A stretch of 64,000 nt of DNA from Prevotella sp. MGM1 (lineage in GTDB: Bacteria; Bacteroidota; Bacteroidia; Bacteroidales; Bacteroidaceae), in the NCBI RefSeq assembly GCF_002933775.1, contig NZ_BEWV01000177.1:1-64000 (forward strand), read 5' to 3'. The translations under genes were made by a program, and so were the position numbers. Shown here piece by piece: positions 7,615 through 15,339 of this stretch (the stretch's first letter is position 1; each line of letters opens with the position of its first letter). Below the pieces are notes generated by a model. That model was not told the DNA's origin. It made no database searches and was given only the letters and a program-made list of their open reading frames with translations.

Positions 7615-8427
7615 TCACTTTGCCACACGCAGATTTCGTATATGATAATCGCCGCTGCCAAGCGATTTTTTATTCATGGATCTCACTGTTCCGCTGAACG
7701 TTATGTCGCCACTGCCTTTCAAAGAGCTCTCCAACCGGCCACAATTGGCAAACGAAATGCTTATATCTCCGCTACCTTTCAACAACACATCGGTATGCTT
7801 TGTGTTCTTCTGGGATATATCAATATCCCCGCTGCCGGTAAGAGCGACCTTGGAATTAAGCGCATCCAGTTTTTTTATGCTTATGTCACCGCTGCCAATC
7901 AGGTTTGTCGATATCCCGTCGCAGATAATATCCTTGAATTTAATATCCCCCGACCCTTTCAGCTCTATGTACATATTATCGGTATCCAGCCTACCCTGAC
8001 AGATGAAATCACCGCTGCCAAACACTTTGACACCCACAAGATCAGGAGACGTGACGTATACATATATTCCGTCGCCACCACTATCCTGACCGGACAACGA
8101 GCCGAATATATCCGATATATTGAACGAATATCTTATCGAAGTACTGCCTTTAAAAGTGACAGACAGTGTGTTGTTGCTCACAGTCAAGTCAAGATCCTTC
8201 AACTTTTCAGACGGCCCTTTAATTTTTACCGAGCGCTTGCTCCCCTGAGTGTAATACACCGTCACATAACCGTTGACCGCTATCTTCGTGAAGTTCGACA
8301 CCTTTCTGTATACCGTCTTCACATTTTTACCATCCGGCCCGGCCGTCACCATACAATCGTTTTCTTCCGCATACACTCCCGAAAAGACGGCAAACACCGT
8401 CAATGCCAATAATAAAAATCTCTTCAT
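7615..8427 (-). CDS. head GIN-domain (DUF2807) secreted protein
   Basis: 270 residues with a clear signal peptide (MKRFLLLALTVFAVFSGVYA). The body carries the Bacteroidetes 'putative auto-transporter adhesin, head GIN' domain. The second half has a repeated G-S-G-D motif, six or more copies spaced about 20-24 residues (LKGSGDI, LIGSGDI, LTGSGDI, LKGSGDI, LKGSGDI, LGSGDY), which predicts a right-handed beta-helix. Probably exported to the periplasm or cell surface; molecular role unknown. It lies 130 bases downstream of the long DUF5686 gene and is bounded by a strong terminator, so it may be co-transcribed with that gene. Confidence 0.88.
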   Translation of the reverse strand: MKRFLLLALTVFAVFSGVYAEENDCMVTAGPDGKNVKTVYRKVSNFTKIAVNGYVTVYYTQGSKRSVKIKGPSEKLKDLDLTVSNNTLSVTFKGSTSIRYSFNISDIFGSLSGQDSGGDGIYVYVTSPDLVGVKVFGSGDFICQGRLDTDNMYIELKGSGDIKFKDIICDGISTNLIGSGDISIKKLDALNSKVALTGSGDIDISQKNTKHTDVLLKGSGDISISFANCGRLESSLKGSGDITFSGTVRSMNKKSLGSGDYHIRNLRVAK

Positions 8428-8557
8428 AATAATCTATTCCTTATTTTATTTCTTTTCCGGTCTATTGCCATTACTCTACCATAATAGACGCAACAGCACC
8501 AGAAATAGTTGCGGCAAGGATTCTTTTTCTTATTTCAAGAGATATGGCAAAAGCATT

Positions 8558-11098
8558 TTAGAAAGTCATACGGAACATGAACCTCACTCCGTGCTTGGTT
8601 GCCGTGGGCAGATCCAGATAGTTGAGACGACGGGCATACTCCACATGTATTATCTTGAAGATATTGTGAATACCGAAAGCCATCTCCACATACGGTGTCT
8701 TGGAGTTCATAATATACGCTCCACCGGGAAATTCCATCAACGTAGCGTCGCCCGCATTCTGCGGCAAATATGGATTATTCTTATCGCTTAGGCTGCCCCA
8801 CAGACACTTAACGCCAATATACTCACGCCACTTCAATTTCTTTATCAGCGGTATGCGGTTGAACAATTTGCCGTTAAAATCCCATCCGATATCGGCGCTT
8901 ACAAACCTGTCATTAAGAAATTCCATGTTGTTTACCAACTGGAAAGTGAAGTCCTGTATAATATATGAAAGGTTGGTCTCCGGCATACACAGCAAAGGGA
9001 ACGGCACTTTGTCCCACTGTATGCCTCCGCGCACATAGCAATCTATCTTTCCCCAACTGTTCATCCAGAAACGTTTATATATGCTTGCCTCGGTATAGTT
9101 ATAGCGATAGTCACCTCCCAGCACGTCTTTAAGACCCAATGTGTGACTGACAGTAAACACCGGCGCATCGAGATTGATTTTCAAACGGCGCTGTTTGGTG
9201 TTTATGAACGTCTCGCCGGGAGCGAAACGCAGTTCGGCACGCAGTTCGGTTGTTCTTATCTTAGTGTTTTCAAGAGTCGACAGCGGGCGGAAATACAGCT
9301 CTCCGCACGGCACGTTCTCTTCCGTTTTCAGTCCTACCGTAGTCTTAAAACCCCAGTCTTCCTCGCGCTCGAAAGTCACCTGCTGCCTGTTATAGAACAT
9401 CATCTTGTCTACTTTCGCCCATTTGAACGATGTAAAGACGTTGTCCTTATCGGTGTGCATGAACTTATCGGAAGGCGAACATACGTCGTATGTGGACATC
9501 AAGGTAAGTGTCCGCTTGGGAAACTCTCTCGGAAGATACTCTTTCTTATTGAAAGAATACACAAACTCGCCCTTGTAGTAGTTCTTATGGCTTCCCCATC
9601 CGTGCGCATAATAACCGCTGAGGAACAGTTGTTTATGAAGCTTCGCCGTTGTCTGGGCAGTAATCCTCGTACGGAAACCGTCCACGAAATTACTCGTGAG
9701 CATGGTGTTTATCGGTCCTATGTCCACTTTACTCGGATTACCGGTTTCCACAAAATTCTCTATAAAGGCCTTGGCACCGAATATTATGTACTTAAAACCT
9801 TTTATCTGTTCGAGATTATGCACGAAAGCATCCATCTTGCTTTCGCTCTTTGTGAGATGCACCTGGCGGTATTTATCCCAGAAAGAGTCGTCACGCATCA
9901 TGGCATCGGCCTCTTTCACCTCTCTGGCCTTGCCCTTGAACAACTGTTTCGGCAGGTCATCGAAAGCGTAATCGCTCAGTCGCGTTGTACGTATTACAAT
10001 TGCTTTTTGCAGGAAGTTAGCCACTTTCAGTTCCGCAATCATGTCATCCACCGTCAAAACCCATGTACTGTCGGGCAGCATGGTAAACTCCTGTTCCACT
10101 TTCAAGTTCTCAACGAAGTTCACGTCACTGCGCTTTGGAATTGTCAGTTCACACCGTTTTACCTGATACGATGAGTCGTCCATGATGTAAATATCGCCAC
10201 GGAAACCGAAATCCTGCTGGTTATTTGGCAGGAAATGCAGATGAATACATTTGTCACGATCCACATATACGGTATCTTCTATATAATAACGGTAAAACGA
10301 TATTGCTCCTTTTCCTATCGGGGATGTAAACGGATACTGCAACAACCGCACTTGATCATCATAAATATTCACGTCGGTAAACACGTCTTTAAGTGTCGTG
10401 GTGAGTATGTCTCCCGTCTGGAACAAGTCGTTTATTCCCGTTGAGTTCTGTCCTTTCACTATGCTTTTCTCACTGTGCGGATGCTTCCGGTATATCTTCT
10501 GCGTCACAGTCTCATCCACCGATATCGGCAATATCATTTTATTGTTGTACCGGCACAGTTCAACCTGATCTTTGAGCCAAGTCTTTTTCTTGAACGTCGG
10601 CGATTCAAGACGTTCTTTCGTTATATCGTTAAATGCAAGAGTTATCTTCTGATAGTTGTTGTACTGATAGTAATCACGGTTCGACAAGTCTGTCTTTTTC
10701 TTCCGCTCTATCACCTTTTTCATCAGTTCCACGGCCGGATTGTTTTTCCTGCTGTATTTGCGACGCTTTGTTTTCACCGTCACTTCTTTCAGTCTCCGGT
10801 TATCCTGTTTCAGTCTTATGTCGAGTGTGTTTTTCGTGTTCGCGCCTATAGTCACCGTCTTCGGTACATATCCCACCGCACTGAATGTCAGTGCCCGGCC
10901 TTCGTGCCGCGCGATGGTATACCGGCCGTTGATGTTTGACGCCACCGCAACGTTATGCCCTTTGTAAATAACACTGGCATACGGTATACTGTCACCTGTC
11001 TCTTCGTCTATTATATAACCTGATATCTGGGCACGCAACGGCATTGCCAGCATCAGCAGAAACAGCATTATCGAATACGTTGTCCTGTTTTTATCCAA
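8558..11098 (-). CDS. DUF5686 outer-membrane protein with N-terminal CarboxypepD_reg-like domain
   Basis: 846 residues: signal peptide (1-23), then a CarboxypepD_reg-like/SusC-type N-terminal beta-sandwich (about 24-105; SGYIIDEETGDSIPYASV, INGRYTI, FSAVGY), then the DUF5686 region beginning KKTDLSNRDYYQYNNYQKI and a C-terminal barrel ending in an aromatic. It is predicted to be in the outer membrane; function unknown. Paralogue of the shorter protein at 3351-5741. It is separated from the inositol-phosphate synthase gene upstream by a 413-base repeat-rich gap, so co-transcription is uncertain. Confidence 0.9.
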   Translation of the reverse strand: MDKNRTTYSIMLFLLMLAMPLRAQISGYIIDEETGDSIPYASVIYKGHNVAVASNINGRYTIARHEGRALTFSAVGYVPKTVTIGANTKNTLDIRLKQDNRRLKEVTVKTKRRKYSRKNNPAVELMKKVIERKKKTDLSNRDYYQYNNYQKITLAFNDITKERLESPTFKKKTWLKDQVELCRYNNKMILPISVDETVTQKIYRKHPHSEKSIVKGQNSTGINDLFQTGDILTTTLKDVFTDVNIYDDQVRLLQYPFTSPIGKGAISFYRYYIEDTVYVDRDKCIHLHFLPNNQQDFGFRGDIYIMDDSSYQVKRCELTIPKRSDVNFVENLKVEQEFTMLPDSTWVLTVDDMIAELKVANFLQKAIVIRTTRLSDYAFDDLPKQLFKGKAREVKEADAMMRDDSFWDKYRQVHLTKSESKMDAFVHNLEQIKGFKYIIFGAKAFIENFVETGNPSKVDIGPINTMLTSNFVDGFRTRITAQTTAKLHKQLFLSGYYAHGWGSHKNYYKGEFVYSFNKKEYLPREFPKRTLTLMSTYDVCSPSDKFMHTDKDNVFTSFKWAKVDKMMFYNRQQVTFEREEDWGFKTTVGLKTEENVPCGELYFRPLSTLENTKIRTTELRAELRFAPGETFINTKQRRLKINLDAPVFTVSHTLGLKDVLGGDYRYNYTEASIYKRFWMNSWGKIDCYVRGGIQWDKVPFPLLCMPETNLSYIIQDFTFQLVNNMEFLNDRFVSADIGWDFNGKLFNRIPLIKKLKWREYIGVKCLWGSLSDKNNPYLPQNAGDATLMEFPGGAYIMNSKTPYVEMAFGIHNIFKIIHVEYARRLNYLDLPTATKHGVRFMFRMTF

Positions 11099-11110
11099 AT
11101 CTCTTTACTT

Positions 11111-11505
11111 ATTTATGATTTATATTGGAGTTAAGGAATTGCCATATAGGAGTTAAAGGTTTAAAATGGAATTACCCTCGGCCACGCTCACCGGAAGTAA
11201 GATATACTGCCACCAAGAACCGGATAATCCTCATTCTGTTTTCAGAAAGTTGAAATGGAATTTCGGCTGATCCATGACCGGGCATTAAGTATATTGCAGT
11301 CAGAGAACGGATAAATTTCCACTGGCATATTTTGGAAAGTAAAAGGAGTTAAAAGAGTTAAGACATTTATTTCCAATCGGTCATTAAATAAACATCACCA
11401 TTGCTCGTCGCCCGCTCAATCATGAGCGCTGTCTCTTGCTCACGACCGGAGCGATATGCTGTAAAAATCTTAACTCCGTTAACTCCTTTCCCCTTTTATT
11501 CCTTA
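11111..11505. repeat. repeat-rich intergenic region: degenerate ~85-bp tandem duplication with GGAGTTAA motifs
   Basis: Two degenerate copies (about 11164-11249 and 11250-11340) share AAATGGAATT, AAGTA-ATAT, AACGGATAA and GAAAGT landmarks in the same order. GGAGTTAA occurs near 11130, 11147 and 11341, with the inverse (TTAACTCC) at 11470-11488. Short CGCTCA/TGAGCG inverted repeats lie near 11412-11427. No coding sequence is supported here. Confidence 0.45.
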
Positions 11506-11511
11506 ATTATA

Positions 11512-12840
11512 TCAATCTATTTCCTCATCAGCTTCATACCCTCCCATCTCGCGTATGGCGTTTTTCAGCATGGTATACTGCTGATACAGGTGGTTGACCG
11601 GCTCCTCGCCCTTCGTATAATCATGCTGAGGAGATTTGAGGAAGAAGCTAAGGAAACGCTGTGTGCCATGACGTCCGGCACGTGCCGCAAGGTCGCTAAG
11701 CAGGCAGAGGTCGAGACACAGAGGTGCAGCAAGGATTGAGTCACGGCAGAGGAAGTTGATCTTAATCTGCATCGGATAACCCATCCATCCGAAAATGTCG
11801 ATATTGTCCCATCCTTCTTTATTGTCATTGCGAGGCGGATAGTAGTTGATACGCACCTTGTGGTAGTATTGTGTGTCCTCGTCGTTGCCGTGTCCGTAAA
11901 GATCTGGCTGAGCCTCGGGCTTCAGAATTGTTTCAAGCGTAGAGAGCTTTGACACTTCTTTTGTGCGGAAGTTTGCCGGCTCGTCGAGTACCAGACCGTC
12001 ACGATTGCCCAAAATATTCGTTGAGAACCATCCGTTAAGGCCCAGGCAGCGTGTGCCTATGATAGGAGCGAAACCGCTCTTCACCAGTGTCTGGCCTGTC
12101 TTGAAGTCCTTTCCGGCAATAGGCATGTTTGTCTTTTCAGCCAGTTCCCACATTGCGGGAATATCCACTGTTGTGTTGGGAGCTCCCATTATGAACGGGG
12201 CGCCTTCTTCGAGCGCGGCCATGGCATAGCACATAGACGGAGCCACGTGCTCACGGTCGTCGGCCTTCATCGCAGCCACGAGATCGTCGAGCTTGTAATG
12301 CACCTCCTTGCATACCGGAACGTAAATCTCGGTAGAGGCGGCCCAAAGCACGACTATACGCGAACAGCCGTTATCAGCCTTAAACTTGCGGATGTCCTCG
12401 CGCAGCTGTTCCTTCATGTCCCAGCGGTCCTTGCATTCCTTAACATTGTCACCGTCGAGACGCTTGGCGTAATTCTTGTCGAAAGCGGCTTTCATGGGCA
12501 CAATCTTCTCAAGCTCGTCTTTCACCGGATTGATGTCTTTCTCTTTCAATACCTCGGCATACATCGCAGCCTGATAAGCATTCTGCGGATATACATCCCA
12601 TGTTCCGAACACAATATCATCGAGTTTCGCCATCGGCACAATCTCGCCGTAGCTCAGGTATTTCTTGTCGTCGCCCTTGCCCACACGTATCTTGTCATAC
12701 TGTGTCATAGAGCCAACGGGCTTTGTCAGTCCGCGGCGTGCCATAAGAACACCCGTCATAAATGTAGTGGCAACGGCGCCGTTGCCCACAACCATAATTC
12801 CTAATTTGCCGTCAGCCGGCTTCACATTAGTTTGTTCCAT
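11512..12840 (-). CDS. ino1: inositol-3-phosphate synthase
   Basis: 442 residues. NAD-binding Rossmann motif VVGNGAVATT (17-26) and the family hallmarks GKDFKTGQT (243-251), NILGNRDG (275-282) and INFLCRDSILAAPLCLDL (361-378). The enzyme isomerises glucose-6-phosphate to 1L-myo-inositol-3-phosphate in the cytoplasm, using NAD as cofactor, and is the first step of inositol-lipid synthesis known in gut Bacteroidetes. It is third in a leftward operon after an ATP-grasp protein and a HAD phosphatase (21 bases after the latter). No PgpA-like phosphatase or short PgsA-like synthase accompanies it here. Confidence 0.95.
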   Translation of the reverse strand: MEQTNVKPADGKLGIMVVGNGAVATTFMTGVLMARRGLTKPVGSMTQYDKIRVGKGDDKKYLSYGEIVPMAKLDDIVFGTWDVYPQNAYQAAMYAEVLKEKDINPVKDELEKIVPMKAAFDKNYAKRLDGDNVKECKDRWDMKEQLREDIRKFKADNGCSRIVVLWAASTEIYVPVCKEVHYKLDDLVAAMKADDREHVAPSMCYAMAALEEGAPFIMGAPNTTVDIPAMWELAEKTNMPIAGKDFKTGQTLVKSGFAPIIGTRCLGLNGWFSTNILGNRDGLVLDEPANFRTKEVSKLSTLETILKPEAQPDLYGHGNDEDTQYYHKVRINYYPPRNDNKEGWDNIDIFGWMGYPMQIKINFLCRDSILAAPLCLDLCLLSDLAARAGRHGTQRFLSFFLKSPQHDYTKGEEPVNHLYQQYTMLKNAIREMGGYEADEEID

Positions 12841-12861
12841 TACTTCGAATATTTTTAAGTA

Positions 12862-13569
12862 TTATAATATTTCCTTCAATTCCGTTATCACCGCGTCGGC
12901 CGCCGACGTGTCACTTTCAGTTGTGTCCGTCCATCCCTCGCCTCGCATCCATACCGTGCGGCAGCCCGCTCTCTTTGCCGGAACTATATCTTTGTCATAG
13001 CTGTCGCCCACCACAGTAACCTTACCGGGCTCCATTCCGAGGGCCTCCACACCGAGAGTGAATATGCGATGGTCGGGCTTGCGAACGCCTACCACGGCCG
13101 ATTCCACGATACTGTCGAACAGCCCGTCAAGCCCGAACTCCCCGAGCACCGTAGATATATTGCCGTAGAAATTGCTGACCAGCGCCATCGGATAACGCTC
13201 TTTCAACTTCACGAGCACGGCCTTGCTTTTCGCGGTTTCTTCCTTTGTCTGTCCATAGAGTATGTCGAGCACAGCTCCCTGCCATCGCATGGCGTCGAAG
13301 CCTGGCTGTCTATCGGATATATACTCCATCTCTATCCGCAGTTTCACAGCGAGTGTCTTGCGAAAAGTATAGTCGGGCTGTATGATGGGATTACGCGCCA
13401 GTTCACGCTCGGCATATACGTATGCCTCGCGGAACAGTTCTTCGCCTACCGGCACGCCGGCACGCTCGTAGGCATGCCATATCCGCCGCCCCCAATGGCA
13501 TCCGCCCGTGTCGAGCGTCCCGCCATAGTCGAAGATATACCCTTCCGTTGTTTTATGCTTGTCTGTCAT
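12862..13569 (-). CDS. HAD-superfamily hydrolase (subfamily IA-like phosphatase)
   Basis: 235 residues. Motif I is FDYGGT (nucleophile D14), with Gly where many HAD phosphatases have the second Asp, as in YihX-like members. Motif II Ser in VSNF (S132), motif III Lys in RKPD (K164), motif IV GDSYDKD (188-194). An alpha-helical cap lies between motifs I and II. Predicted cytoplasmic phosphatase. It lies between the ATP-grasp gene (12-base gap) and inositol-3-phosphate synthase (21-base gap), which makes inositol phosphate or a related metabolite a plausible substrate by context only. Confidence 0.88.
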   Translation of the reverse strand: MTDKHKTTEGYIFDYGGTLDTGGCHWGRRIWHAYERAGVPVGEELFREAYVYAERELARNPIIQPDYTFRKTLAVKLRIEMEYISDRQPGFDAMRWQGAVLDILYGQTKEETAKSKAVLVKLKERYPMALVSNFYGNISTVLGEFGLDGLFDSIVESAVVGVRKPDHRIFTLGVEALGMEPGKVTVVGDSYDKDIVPAKRAGCRTVWMRGEGWTDTTESDTSAADAVITELKEIL

Positions 13570-13581
13570 TTGAGTTTTCTT

Positions 13582-14397
13582 TTATTTATTACCGCTGATG
13601 CGCTTAATCACAATTTCCGCAATTGCACTTGCCGCCTCTTCCCTGCATCGGGAGAAGCTGGGCCAGTCGTTGAAGTCGATTATAGTCACGCCTCCGCCAC
13701 TGTCTACAATGCAGTCGCCGCCATACACCACCGTATCGGCGGCTTCGGCTACACATCCGGCCATGGCACGAAGCGACGATAAGTCGAACTGATAATGAGA
13801 CGGGGCACCGTTACGGCGCTCATCGCCAAATTTCCAATTTCCATCGTCACCGGGATAGCAGACATGAAAAAAATCCGTGCCGCTCACCCCGTAGAATTTC
13901 ACGAGGTCTCCTTGCACGTGCGCCTGTACTATCACGTCTTTTATTCCAGCGCTTTTCATGAAAGCCATTTCCGCCTCAGCCTCCTGCCAGTCTGAGGCAA
14001 ACCGTATATCGCCCGGACCTTCGGCCGTTCCATCGGCTCTTTTGAGCCAATAGCCACAGTCACCATGCGATGAAGGAAGCGGCACACCGACCTGTTTCAT
14101 TATATCGTTGATCAACCTGCGATTACAGCATGCCTCCACACCGCTTCCACTGTTTACCACCGGCACGCCGGCCGACTCCATTCGTTTCAGCATCGCCACG
14201 GTAGACGGTTCGCGCCCCATGGATATACACGCCAAAGCATCGGCCGCACCCGAAAAATCGGTCTCGGCCAATATCTCCACTTCATATCCGGCACGCCGCA
14301 ACTCATCGGCCGCACCCTCAAGAATGGCAGCGTCTTTATCTACCGAATTTGGCGAGAAACGCTCTGCCCTGCTTATTGCGTAAATCTTTCGTAGCAC
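13582..14397 (-). CDS. ATP-grasp-like protein
   Basis: 271 residues. The layout is that of ATP-grasp ligases: an N-terminal Rossmann-like part (DELRRAGYEVEIL), a central region starting at the RRLINDIMKQVGVPLPSS segment, and a C-terminal metal-binding motif IIDFNDWPSF. Such enzymes join a carboxylate to an amine or thiol through an acyl-phosphate; the substrates are unknown. The frame is open to 14484, but a TAATTTTG promoter lies at 14419-14426 inside that extension and an A-rich leader (GGAGAAAAAAAGCGAC) precedes GTG at 14397, so a GTG start is chosen. It is first in the operon with the HAD protein and inositol-3-phosphate synthase. Confidence 0.8.
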   Translation of the reverse strand: MLRKIYAISRAERFSPNSVDKDAAILEGAADELRRAGYEVEILAETDFSGAADALACISMGREPSTVAMLKRMESAGVPVVNSGSGVEACCNRRLINDIMKQVGVPLPSSHGDCGYWLKRADGTAEGPGDIRFASDWQEAEAEMAFMKSAGIKDVIVQAHVQGDLVKFYGVSGTDFFHVCYPGDDGNWKFGDERRNGAPSHYQFDLSSLRAMAGCVAEAADTVVYGGDCIVDSGGGVTIIDFNDWPSFSRCREEAASAIAEIVIKRISGNK

Positions 14398-14418
14398 GTC
14401 GCTTTTTTTCTCCAACGG

Positions 14419-14426
14419 CAAAATTA
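14419..14426 (-). promoter_or_regulatory. -7 promoter element (TAATTTTG) of the ATP-grasp/HAD/ino1 operon
   Basis: Exact TAnnTTTG match 21 bases before the GTG start at 14397. The -33 box is weak. Its position corrects the start of the ATP-grasp gene. Confidence 0.6.
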
Positions 14427-14600
14427 TACAATATTTCTTACATAGAAAACTTTTTGACGGCAAATATTTTTCCGTTTTCGGCAAATGGGCAAAAAACGGG
14501 CATTATTTAAGAAATTAAGAATACTTTTTAATATATTTTAAAATCGGCTTGTCGACCGGTGATCGCTGTCCGGTGTATCGTAAAGTGTATCGTAATAACG

Positions 14601-14632
14601 CTTGCAATAAAAACAATTTAAGTGTAACTTTG
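14601..14632 (+). promoter_or_regulatory. promoter facing right into a gene-free region
   Basis: CTTG (14601-14604), 20-base spacer, TAACTTTG (14625-14632). It starts a transcript that would end at the terminator 14881-14917. Confidence 0.55.
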
Positions 14633-14638
14633 AAGACG

Positions 14639-14917
14639 ACAAAACTATTTCCACACACATAAGTCATGATTTTTATTTACAAAACATCCACAAATAACGA
14701 CATTGTGACCAACAACAAGAAAACAAAAACGCTACCGACCAACACCTTGATATTTGACATGCAAGCGACAATACCGCCATAGCCATACCATTATATGACA
14801 ACAGTAGGCTACAAACAAGTCTACGGTTGCGAAAACATGCCCGTACACATGTTGTGACACAGGTTTGAAAACTTACACCAAAGAGGCTTCCGGCATCCGT
14901 CCGGAAGCCTCTTTTTT
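14639..14917 (+). ncRNA. candidate small RNA or short mRNA (~280 nt)
   Basis: Bounded by a good promoter (14601-14632) and a strong terminator. The only leftmost ORF is a 38-codon frame at 14666-14782 (MIFIYKTSTNND...), which is polar, Asn/Thr-rich and of no known family. The transcript could be a regulatory RNA or encode this peptide. Its 5' part (14665-14697) is repeated imperfectly at 15146-15176. Confidence 0.4.
14881..14917 (+). terminator. intrinsic terminator
   Basis: 13-bp perfect stem (14881-14893 with 14901-14913), 7-base loop, then a run of six T. It directly precedes the 22-bp repeat cluster. Confidence 0.85.
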
Positions 14918-14921
14918 GATT

Positions 14922-15031
14922 GCAACGGGATATTAACCGGCACGCAACGGGCATCTAAACGCAATGCAACGGGTATCTAAACGCAATGCAACGGGTATCT
15001 GAATGGAAAGTAACGGGTATCCGAACATAAA
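14922..15031 (+). repeat. 22-bp-period interspersed repeat, five units
   Basis: Units start at 14922, 14944, 14966, 14988 and 15010. The second and third differ by one base (GCAACGGGCATCTAAACGCA versus GCAACGGGTATCTAAACGCA, each followed by AT). Best-conserved copy of the family in the window. Not CRISPR: the units are contiguous with no spacers. Confidence 0.85.
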
Positions 15032-15280
15032 ACATCAAGAATAAAGCCTTACTACAATAAACAATTTATCAAAAATCAATGTATTTTTCATCTGAACGCA
15101 CTACATACACGCATCATAAAGATAAAAGCACCCGCACCGCTCTGTATGATATTTTATTTACAAAACACCATATAACAAACTTTTTCCGGCCGCATCTGTC
15201 AAGAACCGCCACAATCATCACGGCATCAATTTCCGGCATTTTCCCACATTTCCGATACCTGTAAAAAAAGTATTATTTAA

Positions 15281-15312
15281 TTTGTGTATTTGCGAGGTTT
15301 GCAGTATCTTTG
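15281..15312 (+). promoter_or_regulatory. promoter of cysE
   Basis: TTTG (15281-15284), 20-base spacer, TATCTTTG (15305-15312), ending 27 bases before the cysE start codon. Confidence 0.75.
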
Positions 15313-15339
15313 CAGTCATAAAAATATTGACACAACGAG

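Noticed and set aside
14673-14954. Leftward frame of 93 codons
   Set aside because: It runs through a terminator and repeat units and lies antisense to a better-supported transcription unit.
14922-15031. CRISPR array
   Set aside because: The units are contiguous 22-mers without spacers and drift in sequence; no cas gene is present.
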